Assembly (NCBI RefSeq): GCF_029892065.1
Contig: NZ_CP120373.1
Span: 1,054,001-1,118,000 of the forward strand
Reading direction: 5' to 3'
DNA length: 64,000 nucleotides
Origin: Sinorhizobium garamanticum
GTDB taxonomy: Bacteria; Pseudomonadota; Alphaproteobacteria; Rhizobiales; Rhizobiaceae
Made by a program: the position numbers and the translations under genes. Under the pieces are notes generated by a model. That model had not been told where the DNA came from. It saw only the letters and a program-made list of their open reading frames with translations, and searched no databases. This document shows, one piece after another, positions 28,819-38,847 of the stretch (positions are counted from its first letter, which is position 1; every line of letters starts with the position of its first letter).

Positions 28819-31800
28819 GCGACGTTCTCCAAGAGTCTCGATGCGATAGCCGAGAAGCCGGCAAGCGGGAGCGGTAGCCAGTTGGGGCGATTGCGCGCTT
28901 CATAAGCGATCTCGTAGGCCGCCTTCTCCAGCAGGAACAGGTCGAGGATGCGGTCGCGCGAAACCGGACGTAAGTTGAGTCCTCGCGTTTTGCCGATTGC
29001 GTCGAAATAACCTTCGAGGAAGGCAGGTTCCGCCATTTCGATGAAGCGCGTCACGAGCGCGGCATGTCTTCGATCGTCCACCTCGCTCACCAGTTCCCGC
29101 TCGAGATCGGCGGCTGCCGCAAGATAGCTAAGTGATCTCAGCAGCCCTGCGACATCCCGCAGCGGATTGGTCTTGGCGCGGCGTTCAGCGAGATCGCGGG
29201 CGGGTTCGCCCTCGAAATCGATGATATAGGCATCACCCTCCGCAACCAGGATCTGGCCTAGGTGGAAGTCGCCGTGATTGCGGGTCATCAACGTGCCCGC
29301 CGCAGACTTTGCAAGATACTCGGCCACATTCAAAAGCTTCTCGCGTCGTTCGACGAGTGGTCCGATCTGCAGAGCGATCTCCGGGGCGAGGCGGTCCCGG
29401 GCCTCCTCGAGGATGGCGAGGCTTTCCTGAATTTTCTTCTTCGCGGCATCACCCCATCGTTCGGCATCCTCGTTGGACATGCGTACCGGTTTGAAATCTT
29501 CGTTGTCGGTCGGCTGCGCCAGCGCCACATGCAATTCGCCGAGCCGCTTGCCAATCGTCGCAGCGAAATCGACCAACGGCCTGAAATACTCATTCGCCAT
29601 GTCCACTTCGACACCGGTAACCATCACCTCGTCGATCGCGCGGCGCAGGTTGCTGAGCATCCAGTCCCAGGCATCGCCTTGATTGCGGATCGCTCCTTGT
29701 ACGACCATCAATGTGCAACGGCTGCCATCCGGCGCCGTGTGTGCGACTTCGCCGAACAGTTGTGCGGTGTTCCCGTATTCGACTTTCGTCAGATAGCGGG
29801 TCATCTCCACCTCCGGATGGACACCCGGCTGGACGTGGCGGATGAGTTTCACCATCGCGATCTCGCCGATGATGAGCGAGCTGTTGGATTGCTCGGCTGA
29901 GAGCCAACGCACCGGCAGGTCGTCGGTCGGGCTCATGCGGTCGAGCTGGTCCGTCCCGAGGAATTCAAGCGTGCCGGCCCGGCCGGAGATCACCGCACGT
30001 TCGCGGAGCCCGCGGAGGATCCCCCGTGCCAGGTCCTCTATGGCAAATCCGTCGGTCAAAAATCCGACGCGGCGGCCTTGGCGGAGGCGAGCAAGGGCGA
30101 GTTGTTGCGCAAGCGCCGTTGGCTGTCTGTCATCCCACGACACCGCAAGTGGCAGCAGATACGTGTCCTTGCGGCCGTCGAGCTCGGCTTCCAACTCTCC
30201 GAGCAAAAGGTTGTGGGCGAACGGAAGCGGCGTGGCGGTGATGAGCGAGGCATGTCTTAACCTCTCGCCCTTGGCGCCGAACCAGCGCCGCTTGTCGAGA
30301 TAGGCCGGCAGTACCTCGTTCGAGAGCATGCCGGATAGCCGTGGCTCATCGACCAGTTCCTGCAGGTCGCGACGCACCACCATGGTCACCATGTCCTGCA
30401 TCTGCTGCGGCGGCTCAGCGCGCCAGGCCGGGCCGTCTGCCTCTTGGGCAAGCAGGAACCAGAAGAAGCCATAGGGGGGCAGCGTGAGCAAGTAGGTGAG
30501 CTGACCGATCGGCGGGAATGGCGACATGCCAGTTAACTCGATGGGAACGCGGCCGGCAAAGTTCGCAAGGTCGAGCTCGACAGCCTGGGGCAGGCGCGAC
30601 AGGTTGGCGACGCAGAGGATCGTGTCGTCACGATATTCGCGAAGATAGGCAAGAATCTTCCTGTTGCCGGGCGAGAGGAACCTTAGGGAACCGCGCCCGA
30701 ATGCCGAATGCTTGTTGCGCAGCGCCAACATGCGCCGTGTCCAGTTGAGCAGCGAATGAGCATCGGCGCCCTGCGCTTCGACATTGACCGCCTCATAGCC
30801 GTAAAGCGGATCCATGATCGGCGGCAGCACCAGCCGTGCCGGATCGGCCTTGGAAAAACCGGCATTGCGGTCCGGCGACCACTGCATGGGCGTGCGCACA
30901 CCGTCGCGGTCGCCGAGATAGATATTGTCGCCCATGCCGATCTCGTCGCCGTAATAGATCACAGGCGTGCCGGGCATGGAAAATAGCAGCGCGTTCATCA
31001 GCTCGACGCGGCGACGATCCCGCTCCATGAGTGGCGAAAGACGACGCCGGATTCCGAGATTGATGCGGGCTCGACGGTCGGTCGCATAGATGTTCCAGAG
31101 GTAGTCGCGTTCCTCGTCGGTCACCATCTCCAGGGTCAGCTCGTCATGGTTCCTCAAGAAGATCGCCCATTGGCATGTCTCCGGGATTTCCGGCGTCTGC
31201 CGCATGATATCGGTGATCGGGAAGCGGTCTTCCTTGGCTATCGCCATGTACATGCGCGGCATGAGCGGGAAGTGGAAGGCCATGTGGCATTCATCGCCGT
31301 CGCCGAAATAGTCGCGCGTATCCTCCGGCCATTGATTGGCCTCGGCAAGCAGCATCTTGCCTGGATGGGTGGAATCAAGGGCCGCGCGGATCTTCTTCAG
31401 GATCGCATGCGTCTCGGGCAGATTCTCATTGATCGTGCCTTCTCGTTCGACCAGATAGGGGATCGCATCGAGCCGGAAACCGTCGATGCCGGTCTCCAGC
31501 CAGAAGCGCATCACACTCAAGAGCTCCTCCAGCACCGATGGATTGTCGAAATTGAGGTCAGGCTGGTGGGAATAGAACCGGTGCCAATAATAAGCGCCGG
31601 CGACGGGATCCCAAGTCCAGTTGGATTTTTCGGTGTCGAGGAAGATGATGCGGGTCTCCGGGAACTTCTGGTCTGTATCCGACCAGACATAGAAGTCCCG
31701 CTCCGGCGAGCCGGGGGGCGCATGCCGTGCCCGCTGGAACCACGGATGCTGGTCGGACGTATGGTTGATGACGAGCTCGATGATCACCCGGAGCCCGCGT

Positions 31801-32126
31801 TGATGCGCGGCTTCCACGAAGGACTTGAACTCCTCCACCGTGCCATAGTCCGGGCTGACATTGGTGTAATCGGCGATATCGTATCCGTCGTCGCGACGCG
31901 GGGATGGAAAGAAGGGCAAGAGCCAGATGGTATTGGCGCCAAGCGAAGCGATGTGATCGAGCTTCTCGTGAAGGCCCTTGAAGTCCCCGATGCCATCGCT
32001 GTTGGCATCGAAGAACGACTTGATGTGAAGCTGGTAGATGAGCGCGTCCTTATACCACAGCGGATCAGGTTCTTGCGGGCTGGTCTGATCATGCTCCTGG
32101 TCGCGACGTGTGATCACCATGTCCAT
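28815..32126 (-). CDS. treS: Trehalose synthase fused to maltokinase (TreS-Mak)
   Basis: 1103 residues with two enzymes. Residues 1 to about 550 are the GH13 trehalose synthase ([20 protein letters not shown]), with nucleophile Asp in [10 protein letters not shown], Glu in [11 protein letters not shown] and Asp in [12 protein letters not shown]; it interconverts trehalose and maltose. Residues about 570-1103 are a maltokinase with the cap motif [10 protein letters not shown], catalytic [10 protein letters not shown] and DFEGEP; it makes maltose-1-phosphate from maltose and ATP. The fusion hands its product to GlgE. It lies 15 bp downstream of glgE. Confidence 0.96.
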   Translation of the reverse strand: MDMVITRRDQEHDQTSPQEPDPLWYKDALIYQLHIKSFFDANSDGIGDFKGLHEKLDHIASLGANTIWLLPFFPSPRRDDGYDIADYTNVSPDYGTVEEFKSFVEAAHQRGLRVIIELVINHTSDQHPWFQRARHAPPGSPERDFYVWSDTDQKFPETRIIFLDTEKSNWTWDPVAGAYYWHRFYSHQPDLNFDNPSVLEELLSVMRFWLETGIDGFRLDAIPYLVEREGTINENLPETHAILKKIRAALDSTHPGKMLLAEANQWPEDTRDYFGDGDECHMAFHFPLMPRMYMAIAKEDRFPITDIMRQTPEIPETCQWAIFLRNHDELTLEMVTDEERDYLWNIYATDRRARINLGIRRRLSPLMERDRRRVELMNALLFSMPGTPVIYYGDEIGMGDNIYLGDRDGVRTPMQWSPDRNAGFSKADPARLVLPPIMDPLYGYEAVNVEAQGADAHSLLNWTRRMLALRNKHSAFGRGSLRFLSPGNRKILAYLREYRDDTILCVANLSRLPQAVELDLANFAGRVPIELTGMSPFPPIGQLTYLLTLPPYGFFWFLLAQEADGPAWRAEPPQQMQDMVTMVVRRDLQELVDEPRLSGMLSNEVLPAYLDKRRWFGAKGERLRHASLITATPLPFAHNLLLGELEAELDGRKDTYLLPLAVSWDDRQPTALAQQLALARLRQGRRVGFLTDGFAIEDLARGILRGLRERAVISGRAGTLEFLGTDQLDRMSPTDDLPVRWLSAEQSNSSLIIGEIAMVKLIRHVQPGVHPEVEMTRYLTKVEYGNTAQLFGEVAHTAPDGSRCTLMVVQGAIRNQGDAWDWMLSNLRRAIDEVMVTGVEVDMANEYFRPLVDFAATIGKRLGELHVALAQPTDNEDFKPVRMSNEDAERWGDAAKKKIQESLAILEEARDRLAPEIALQIGPLVERREKLLNVAEYLAKSAAGTLMTRNHGDFHLGQILVAEGDAYIIDFEGEPARDLAERRAKTNPLRDVAGLLRSLSYLAAAADLERELVSEVDDRRHAALVTRFIEMAEPAFLEGYFDAIGKTRGLNLRPVSRDRILDLFLLEKAAYEIAYEARNRPNWLPLPLAGFSAIASRLLENVA

Positions 32127-32141
32127 TTTGTTTCTCCTGCC

Positions 32142-35100
32142 TTATCTCACGCGCCAGATCGCAAACGGCAGACCGACATGCGGATCGAGCCGAAGATGCT
32201 GAACCTTGCCGGTCCAACTGAACGTGTGACCGGCGATCAGGTCTTCGAGGTCAAGCGTGCCACGGTCCGGGAGGCTCCATGACCGGAGCGGGATTTCCAC
32301 ATCCGCTTCATGAGCATTGTAGGGATCGAGGTTGACCGCGATCAGTAGGGCGTTCTCGCGCCCCGGACTCGTCCTCTCATAGAACATGATGTTGTCGTTC
32401 CAGGCGTTGAGAAGCTGGAGACCGAGATGCGAATGCAGAGCCGGGTTTTCCTTTCGGATCCGGTTGAGCATAGTAATTTCGGGTTTGATATTGCCCGGCC
32501 GATCGTAGTCCCAGGCGCGGATCTCATACTTTTCGGAGTCGGCATATTCCTTACGCTTGGCGTCCGGCCGACCCTCGCAGAGTTCGAAACCATTGTAGAC
32601 ACCCCAGAGTCCTGACAGCGTCGCGGCAAGTGCCGCACGGATCAGATAGGCCGGACGCGGCGCGTTCTGCAGGAAGTCTGGGTTGATGTCGTGCGTGTTG
32701 ACGAAGAAATGCGGACGGAAGAACTCCTTCGGTTCCTGCGTGGTGATCTCGCGCATGTATTGCTCGAGCTCCCACTTCGTGTTGCGCCAGGTGAAATAGG
32801 TGTACGACTGAGAAAAGCCGATCTTCGCGAGCCGATACATCACCTTCGGCTTCGTGAAAGCTTCCGACAGGAAGACGACATCCGGATGCCGCGATCTGAT
32901 ATCGGCGATCAGCCACTCCCAGAAGGGGAAAGGCTTGGTGTGCGGATTATCGACGCGGAAGAGTTTCACGCCGTTGTCGACCCACATCTGCACGATATCG
33001 CGCAGCTCGATCCAGAGCGACGGGATCGCGTCCCAGCTATAGAAGTCCACATTGACGATGTCTTCGTATTTCTTGGGCGGATTTTCCGCGTAACGAATGG
33101 TTCCGTCCGGCCGCCAGTCGAACCAGCCCGGATGCTGTTTCAGCCACGGGTGGTCGGGCGAGCACTGGATGGCGAGGTCGAGCGCTATCTCCAGGCCCTC
33201 GCGCTTGCCGGCGTCCACCAGACGACGGAAGTCTTCGAACGTGCCAAGCTCCGGATGGATCGCGTCGTGGCCGCCCTCCGCCGAGCCGATGGCATAAGGG
33301 CTGCCCGGATCCTCCGGCGCCGCGCGCAGGCTGTTGTTCCTGCCCTTGCGATTTGTCTTGCCGATAGGATGAACCGGCGGGAAATAGAGCACGTCGAAGC
33401 CCATGGCGCGGATGGCCGGCAGCCGCTTGATGACGTCGTCGAATGTGCCGTGCCGGTTCGGGTCGCCGCTCTGTGAGCGTGGGAATATCTGGTACCAGCT
33501 TGCGAAGGCGGCGGCCGGACGCTCTGCATCAAGAGGGATAGTCTGCGATCGGAGCCGATGGGGGCGTCGATCCGCCATCGCCATCAGCTCGGCGGTTTCT
33601 GCCGCCAGCAGGATTTCGATGCGTTCGGCATCCTGCACCGCCGTCAGCTTGTCGAAGAGGGTTTTGAGTCGCGTCTTGATCTCGCCTTCCGCGTAATCGA
33701 GTGCCTCCAGCACGAAGTTGATGCCCTCCTGGATTTCGAGCCTGAGATCGAGCCGCGCATCGTGCTTCTTAACGAACTCGTAGCGGAAGATCTGGAAGTG
33801 ACTGCGCCAGGCTTCGATCGCGAATTCGTGCCGTCCCAAGCGCTTGGGCGTGAATTCCGCACGCCAGCGATCATTTTCGACCAGCTCCATGTGAACTTCG
33901 TTCCAGCCGTTTTCGTCGATCGCTCGCCAGCGCAGGACAGCCGAAAGGGGGTCGTGGCCGTCGCCGAAAATATCCGCCTCGACCTTCACCGTCTCGCCGA
34001 CAACGCGCTTGACCACGAAACGGCCCTCATCGACCGCCGGCGTGATCTTCTCGATTGCCAATCTCGAAGACGCGGCCGCCTCGTTGGCATCGGGTACTTG
34101 AATCGCATCAACGATCGGAACGGATGACTGTCCTTCGAAAATGCGCAACTCGCCCGGCTTCAGCTTGAGATGGGCGTCAAGAACCTCGTCTTCGGCCTGC
34201 GGGTCGGAGAGCGGGAGGAATAGGGACGCAGCCTCCCGCAAGACATTGAACGGTGCGTTGACGACGCGCCGCAAGTCGCGGTTGAGGACAACGACGCGGA
34301 CTTTCTGCGAGGTGCGAATGTCGGCCTCGTCTGTCAGCATCAGAGCGACGGCCGGAGTCTGGCTGGCGGAGATAAGCTTGAGCGGTTGCCGCGCGAAGCC
34401 GGCGGCCGTCTTGTTGGTCCCGCCGTTCACGGCGCGGATATCGTCGGAAAGATCGAACGAGCCCTGTTTGCGAAGGCCAAGCAGGCCGGTTCCGTCGCCA
34501 TGCAACGGATCGAGCGGCGTGGCAGCACCGTATTCGAAGCCCATTGGAATCATCAGGCCGCTGGCAAATGTGGAAGCGAGTCTCAGCGCGCGGACGGCCT
34601 TGCGCTGCAGCACTTCACAACCATCGGTGCCGTGGGCGATCCGCCTGCCGAACGGCGCCTCCGGGAAGGTGACTTGATACCCGATCTGCCGCTGGATCTG
34701 ATATTCGTCTGTGATCCACCGTTCCTCCAGGTTCCACCAGGCAAGCGAGGAGAAGCTGCCGTCAAAGCCCACCCCGTCAAGCGCTTTACGGTCTTCGAAC
34801 GCGCTGCCCGGCGTCCAGGCAAGAAAGATTGTTTCTGGCGCCAACTTACGGGTCGAGGCGATAAGATCGTACCAGGCCTCCGGCGCCAGGCGGCCGATGC
34901 CTAAGCAGCGAAAGCCCGCAATACCGAGGCCCGTGAGCCAAGTCATACGATTGCGCCAGTCCTCGATGTGCCTGACTTCGTCCCTGAAATCGATGCGCCG
35001 GCTGCAGCTTTCCTGCGGTGCCACGCGCGGATCGGCGATGATGGACCCCGCAGGCTTGTGATCGATGGCCACCCGATCCGCGACGAGGTCGAGCATTAGT

Positions 35101-35393
35101 TTGAGATCATTTTCCCCAGCCGCCTGGACCAGTGCCTTGATGCCATCCTCGACGGACTCACCGAGCTCCAGGTCAGGATCGAGCCGATCGAAGTTCCCGG
35201 TGACGAAGACACTCGCATTATGGCCGCGCTCAAAAAGGGGTGCCGTTAGGACTGTATCAAAACCTAGGTCTTTGGCGTGCGTGAACAGCTCTCTCCACGC
35301 GTCGTATCCCTTCAGCATCAAAGGATGCACGTAGTAAATCTGTGGCGGTTGCGAAATCGAGATTCGCGAAGCGATTTGAGGGCGCGTGTCCAA
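32142..35393 (-). CDS. glgE: GlgE maltosyltransferase with an extra N-terminal GH13-like domain
   Basis: 1083 residues; ordinary GlgE proteins are about 660. It adds maltosyl units from maltose-1-phosphate to alpha-glucan. The C-terminal ~650 residues are standard GlgE: a beta-sandwich start (VEADIFGDGHDPLSAVLRWR), nucleophile Asp in KLFRVDNPHTKPFPFWEW, acid/base Glu in VVFLSEAFTKPKVM and Asp in VNTHDINPDF. The first ~420 residues resemble a second GH13 barrel (YYVHPLMLKGYDAWRELF) with degraded motifs: DLVADRVAIDH, GFRCLGIGRL and FLAWTPG lack the Asp and Glu. This pseudo-domain may bind glucan or scaffold the enzyme. Confidence 0.94.
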   Translation of the reverse strand: MDTRPQIASRISISQPPQIYYVHPLMLKGYDAWRELFTHAKDLGFDTVLTAPLFERGHNASVFVTGNFDRLDPDLELGESVEDGIKALVQAAGENDLKLMLDLVADRVAIDHKPAGSIIADPRVAPQESCSRRIDFRDEVRHIEDWRNRMTWLTGLGIAGFRCLGIGRLAPEAWYDLIASTRKLAPETIFLAWTPGSAFEDRKALDGVGFDGSFSSLAWWNLEERWITDEYQIQRQIGYQVTFPEAPFGRRIAHGTDGCEVLQRKAVRALRLASTFASGLMIPMGFEYGAATPLDPLHGDGTGLLGLRKQGSFDLSDDIRAVNGGTNKTAAGFARQPLKLISASQTPAVALMLTDEADIRTSQKVRVVVLNRDLRRVVNAPFNVLREAASLFLPLSDPQAEDEVLDAHLKLKPGELRIFEGQSSVPIVDAIQVPDANEAAASSRLAIEKITPAVDEGRFVVKRVVGETVKVEADIFGDGHDPLSAVLRWRAIDENGWNEVHMELVENDRWRAEFTPKRLGRHEFAIEAWRSHFQIFRYEFVKKHDARLDLRLEIQEGINFVLEALDYAEGEIKTRLKTLFDKLTAVQDAERIEILLAAETAELMAMADRRPHRLRSQTIPLDAERPAAAFASWYQIFPRSQSGDPNRHGTFDDVIKRLPAIRAMGFDVLYFPPVHPIGKTNRKGRNNSLRAAPEDPGSPYAIGSAEGGHDAIHPELGTFEDFRRLVDAGKREGLEIALDLAIQCSPDHPWLKQHPGWFDWRPDGTIRYAENPPKKYEDIVNVDFYSWDAIPSLWIELRDIVQMWVDNGVKLFRVDNPHTKPFPFWEWLIADIRSRHPDVVFLSEAFTKPKVMYRLAKIGFSQSYTYFTWRNTKWELEQYMREITTQEPKEFFRPHFFVNTHDINPDFLQNAPRPAYLIRAALAATLSGLWGVYNGFELCEGRPDAKRKEYADSEKYEIRAWDYDRPGNIKPEITMLNRIRKENPALHSHLGLQLLNAWNDNIMFYERTSPGRENALLIAVNLDPYNAHEADVEIPLRSWSLPDRGTLDLEDLIAGHTFSWTGKVQHLRLDPHVGLPFAIWRVR

Positions 35394-35832
35394 CGGTATT
35401 GCCTCCGCTGCACGGTATTAGGGCCTAACGGCAAGGCCGCCATGCTTGTTCCTTCGAAACTGGCGCAATTGGCCGTCTGCTCCGACTGTGGGCATGGATT
35501 CAGCTCGGAAAGTCATCGGTCAGCACAGGAAGTCATCGGAATGTCCGTCAGCACTCTTGCGCTCCGCTGATACCCACATTTTCCGATTTCGGTACCCACA
35601 GAGATACCCGCAAATGGTTGGGCTACAGTCGCGATCGGTGGGAACCGATCGGAAACGCAAAGCAAAAATCCGCAACAAATCAAGACCGCGTGAGTGTCTA
35701 TCGGTATCGTTGGGAGATGCCCGACCTGAGAGATAGGTAACAGAACGTACCTAAGACATCGGTGACAACCTCGTGCGGAACGGGTTGTCGATGGTTTGAA
35801 GGTTCTCTGCTGCGGGTCGGACAAGAAGCTAA
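35394..35832. other. 439-bp gap between glgE and tRNA-Ser, with IS-like relics
   Basis: No gene was recognised. Two imperfect direct repeats of 18 bp lie at 35724-35741 (ACCTGAGAGATAGGTAAC) and 35749-35766 (ACCTAAGACATCGGTGAC), a pattern reminiscent of IS481-type terminal sequences. The glgE promoter must lie at the left end. The region adjoins the 3' end of a tRNA gene, a common integration site. Confidence 0.45.
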
Positions 35833-35922
35833 TGGCGGACAGAGAGGGATTCGAACCCTCGATACGCTTTCACGTATACACGCGTTCCAGGCGTGCGCCT
35901 TCAACCACTCGGCCACCTGTCC
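35833..35922 (-). tRNA. tRNA-Ser (anticodon GGA)
   Basis: 90 nt on the minus strand with encoded CCA. The acceptor GGACAGG pairs with the 3' side before GCCA; the anticodon loop CTGGAAC sits in the stem GCACGC/GCGTGT; a long variable arm (TATACGTGAAAGCGTA) marks a class II tRNA; and the T-arm GAGGGTTCGAATCCCTC is standard. Confidence 0.97.
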
Positions 35923-36010
35923 ATCCTTAAGCAGCCGCTGGTTAATCCGGCTGGATGGGGAAGAGCAAGCTCTTCCGGCGTGCGCCGGACGAAGCGGCGG
36001 ACGGGCGCGA

Positions 36011-36038
36011 TATATACCGATGATCCACGCGGGATCAA
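36011..36038 (-). promoter_or_regulatory. Probable promoter of tRNA-Ser
   Basis: On the minus strand, -35 TTGATC (36033-36038) and -10 TATATA (36011-36016) with a 16-bp spacer, about 90 bp upstream of the tRNA 5' end. Confidence 0.6.
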
Positions 36039-36196
36039 CTGCTTTCTGACAGTTTATTGACATCTTGTGCGATGGTCTTGGCGAAGTCGACCATTGCGCT
36101 CGAAACTTGCGGCGCCTATCTCTTGGCGCACAAGCGTAAATGATCGGAGAAGCGCGCATCGGACGCGCATCGGGCCACGGCGGCGAAAGGACGAAG

Positions 36197-36514
36197 ATGC
36201 GGTTGCTGCTGAAGCTTGCAAGCTTTCTCGCGCTGGCGGTGGCGGTGCTGGCCGGAACCGTCGACGCGATCCAGTCGGTTGCCGCCTCGGAGCCGGCGAT
36301 GACCTCGCTCGCCGATGCCATATCCGCCCTTGGCCCGGAGGCACTCAACTGGGTGCATAGCTTGCAGCGCACCGGCGCGGGCCCTGCCATCTGGTTGACG
36401 GCGCTGCAATGGCTCCTTGCCCGGCCCGCTTTCGCGGTGCTCTTGGCGCTCGCGCTGCTCCTGTGGATGGCGGGCTACAAGAAACGCCCCGCCGCCGGGC
36501 GATTTGCCGCCTGA
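36197..36514 (+). CDS. Small membrane protein of unknown function
   Basis: 105 residues from MRLLLKLASFLALAVAVLAG. An N-terminal signal-anchor or signal peptide, an amphipathic middle (SLADAISALGPEALNWVHSL) and a second strong membrane helix near the C-terminus (FAVLLALALLLWMAGYKKRP). Codon use is typical of the genome and an AAAGGA site precedes the ATG. The family is not recognised; it looks like a conserved rhizobial inner-membrane protein. It is followed by a mosaic repeat and msrA. Confidence 0.75.
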   Translation: MRLLLKLASFLALAVAVLAGTVDAIQSVAASEPAMTSLADAISALGPEALNWVHSLQRTGAGPAIWLTALQWLLARPAFAVLLALALLLWMAGYKKRPAAGRFAA

Positions 36515-36520
36515 TCACTA

Positions 36521-36614
36521 CTACAGCGCCGTACGTCTTTTGAGACGCACCAGCTGCAGCACTTTGAATTACTGCATATTTTTAAATCGGCTCCGATTTA
36601 AGGAAACATGCAGC
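36521..36614 (+). repeat. Mosaic repeat upstream of msrA
   Basis: CTACAGCGCC...GACGCACCAGCTGCAG hairpin, CACTTTGAATTACTGCAT, AAATCGGCTCCGATTTAAGG and AAACATGCAGCAG: the same module order as the copy at 26045. Confidence 0.92.
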
Positions 36615-36657
36615 AGCCGGTCCTCGACGCATTCCGCGCGCACGAAAGGAGCCGCAG

Positions 36658-37311
36658 ATGTTTCTGATCAACATGTTCAACAAGAAGACGATCCTGCCCG
36701 ACGCACAGACTGCGCTTCGCGGGCGCGAGGAGGAAATTCCGACGGCAGAGACACACTTCGTCTCCGGACGTCCGCTCAAGGGCCCCTACCCCGAAGGCAT
36801 GACGCAGGTGCTTTTCGGCATGGGCTGCTTCTGGGGCGCCGAGCGGCTGCTCTGGAACATTCCTGGTGTCTACGTGACCGCCGTCGGCTATTCCGGCGGG
36901 CTGACGCCGAACCCGACCTATCAGGAGACCACGACCGGGCTCACCGGCCACGCGGAGGTCGTGCTCGTCGTCTACGACCCGACCAAGCTCTCCTTCGCAA
37001 TGCTGCTCAAGACCTTCTTCGAGGAACACGATCCAACCCAGGGCATGCGGCAGGGCAACGATATCGGCACCACCTACCGCTCAGCGATCTATGTCTATGA
37101 CGAGGATCAGCTTCGCGAGGCGAACGCTGCTCGCGACGCCTTCCAGAGGGCGTTGACGGCCTTCAACCACGGCGGCGAGATCACCACGGAAATCGGCATG
37201 GCCGGGCCGCTTTACTTTGCCGAGGACTATCACCAGCAATATCTCGCCAAGAACCCCGACGGCTACTGCAGCCTTCGCGGCACCGGAGTGAGTTGCCCGA
37301 TCGGCCGCTAG
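36658..37311 (+). CDS. msrA: Peptide-methionine (S)-S-oxide reductase
   Basis: 217 residues. It repairs oxidised methionine in proteins. The catalytic Cys is in [14 protein letters not shown], substrate residues are in [31 protein letters not shown] follows, and the resolving Cys lies in the tail RGTGVSC. An AAAGGAG site precedes the ATG. It is a single-domain MsrA without fused MsrB, and a terminator hairpin follows at 37462. Confidence 0.96.
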   Translation: MFLINMFNKKTILPDAQTALRGREEEIPTAETHFVSGRPLKGPYPEGMTQVLFGMGCFWGAERLLWNIPGVYVTAVGYSGGLTPNPTYQETTTGLTGHAEVVLVVYDPTKLSFAMLLKTFFEEHDPTQGMRQGNDIGTTYRSAIYVYDEDQLREANAARDAFQRALTAFNHGGEITTEIGMAGPLYFAEDYHQQYLAKNPDGYCSLRGTGVSCPIGR

Positions 37312-37322
37312 GCTTGGTCGCC

Positions 37323-37428
37323 TACGGCATGATGCCGTAAATCGGAGCCGATTTAAGGGCAAAATCATGCAGCGATTCAAAGTGCTACGGCGACCTTTGC
37401 GCGTCCGATTGGACGCGCGGCGCAGTAG
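37323..37428 (-). repeat. Mosaic repeat after msrA
   Basis: Reverse orientation: GCATGATGCCGTAAATCGGA with its inverse, GCAGCGATTCAAAGTGCTAC, and the hairpin GCGCGTCC/GGACGCGC. Confidence 0.92.
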
Positions 37429-37461
37429 CGGGAACGGCGTGCCGATTGCCCCTTGGAACGG

Positions 37462-37500
37462 GCGTCCGACGGCTCCGCGTCGGGCGCTGTATCTTTTTTA
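37462..37500 (+). terminator. Terminator-like hairpin between msrA and the BMP gene
   Basis: Stem GCGTCCGACG/CGTCGGGCGC (one G-U pair) with a six-base loop, followed after a few bases by a run of seven T. Confidence 0.75.
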
Positions 37501-37651
37501 CCATCCGAAAAATTTTGAGTGTTTTTTTGCGGAAGCCATGCAAGGATGCGGCCACCCAAGCCTTAGCAAGAGAGGGGCGGGTTGCGCGGACGGGCCCATG
37601 GGGACCTACTGCCAGACCCGATAAGATCAATAGCGACGACAGGGCTGCACG

Positions 37652-38644
37652 ATGAAAAAAACCATTCTTGGTCTCTTTGCTTTCTCCATGATGTCCGCCA
37701 CGGCATTGGCCGCCGACATCAAGCCGGCGATCATCTATGATCTCGGCGGCAAGTTCGACAAATCCTTCAACGAAGCGGCATTTAACGGCGCCGAAAAGTT
37801 CAAGACAGAATCAGGTATCGAATACCGCGAATTCGAGATCGCCAACGATGCCCAGCGCGAACAGGCGCTGCGCCGCTTCGCCAGCGACGGCAATAGCCCG
37901 ATCGTGATGGCCGGCTTCAACTGGGCGGCATCGCTCGAGAAGATCGCTGCGGAATATCCGGACACGAAGTTCGCGATCATCGACATGGTGGTTGAAAAGC
38001 CGAACGTCAAATCGATCGTGTTCAAGGAGCAGGAAGGCTCCTATCTGGTCGGCGTGCTCGCCGCTCTCGCTTCCAAGTCGAAGACCGTCAGCTTCGTCGG
38101 CGGCATGGACATTCCGCTGATCCACAAGTTCGCCTGCGGCTATGTCGGCGGCGCCAAGTCGGTCGGCGCGGACGTCAAGGTGCTCGAGGCCTATACAGGC
38201 ACCACGCCGGACGCCTGGAACGATCCGGTCAAGGGCGGTGAAATCGCGAAGTCCCAGATCGATCAGGGCGCTGACGTCGTCTATCACGCTGCTGGCGGTA
38301 CCGGCGTTGGCGTGCTGCAGGCGGCAGCGGATGCCGGCAAGCTCGGCATCGGCGTCGACTCCAACCAGAACATGCTGCAGCCGGGCAAGGTCTTGACCTC
38401 GATGCTGAAGCGCGTCGACGTTGCCGTTTATGACTCCTTCATGGCCGCCAAGAACGACAAGTTCGAGTTTGGTGTTTCCAATCTCGGCCTCAAGGAAGAT
38501 GGCGTCGGCTATGCCCTCGACGACAACAACAAGGCCCTGATCACGCCGGAGATGCACGACACGGTCGAAAAGGTGAAGGCCGACATAATTGCCGGCAAGG
38601 TGCAGGTGCACGACTATATGAGCACCGAATCCTGCCCCTACTAA
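37652..38644 (+). CDS. BMP-family ABC transporter substrate-binding protein
   Basis: 330 residues with signal peptide MKKTILGLFAFSMMSATALA. BMP/PnrA family (Pfam Bmp): IYDLGGKFDKSFNEAAFNGA, VLAALASKSKTVSFVGGMDI and YHAAGGTGVGVLQAAADAGK. Family members bind purine nucleosides or related compounds for ABC import. No permease or ATPase gene is adjacent, and a strong terminator follows, so it is transcribed alone; its transporter partner must be elsewhere. Confidence 0.92.
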   Translation: MKKTILGLFAFSMMSATALAADIKPAIIYDLGGKFDKSFNEAAFNGAEKFKTESGIEYREFEIANDAQREQALRRFASDGNSPIVMAGFNWAASLEKIAAEYPDTKFAIIDMVVEKPNVKSIVFKEQEGSYLVGVLAALASKSKTVSFVGGMDIPLIHKFACGYVGGAKSVGADVKVLEAYTGTTPDAWNDPVKGGEIAKSQIDQGADVVYHAAGGTGVGVLQAAADAGKLGIGVDSNQNMLQPGKVLTSMLKRVDVAVYDSFMAAKNDKFEFGVSNLGLKEDGVGYALDDNNKALITPEMHDTVEKVKADIIAGKVQVHDYMSTESCPY

Positions 38645-38662
38645 TTGCGGTGACCTGACATC

Positions 38663-38702
38663 AAAAGGCCGCCTGCTTCAAGTGAAGCAGGCGGCCTTTT
38701 CG
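38663..38702 (+). terminator. Rho-independent terminator of the BMP gene
   Basis: Perfect long stem AAAAGGCCGCCTGCTTCA-(AG)-TGAAGCAGGCGGCCTTTT, beginning 18 bp after the stop. Confidence 0.96.
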
Positions 38703-38708
38703 TTTCTC

Positions 38709-38792
38709 CTGCATTTCCTCAAATCGGGTACGATTCAAGGAAACATGCAGTGCTACAGCGACCTTTCCGCGTCTCAAAAGACGGCGGCGCCG
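38709..38792 (-). repeat. Mosaic repeat, partly rearranged copy
   Basis: CTGCATTTCCTCAAATCGGG, GATTCAAGGAAACATGCAG, then GTGCTACAGCGACC and a GCGTCTC/GACGG hairpin. The ATGCAG palindrome joins directly to the GCGC hairpin, without the usual linker. Confidence 0.85.
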
Positions 38793-38847
38793 TCGGCGGA
38801 ACATCATGAAACGCGGCTTCCGCCCGCATTCTTATCTCTTGACTGAC

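Noticed and set aside
26416..28905. Long plus-strand ORF of 829 codons opposite glgB
   Set aside because: It is the antisense shadow of glgB: His/Arg-rich low-complexity translation with no domain, caused by high GC in the third codon position.
35513..35824. 103-codon minus ORF between glgE and tRNA-Ser
   Set aside because: Cysteine- and serine-rich translation with no family pattern; it starts 9 bp from the tRNA 3' end and overlaps the IS-like repeats.
37560..37650. Purine riboswitch upstream of the BMP-family gene
   Set aside because: BMP proteins can bind nucleosides, so the leader was checked, but the conserved purine-riboswitch core and its paired loops are absent.
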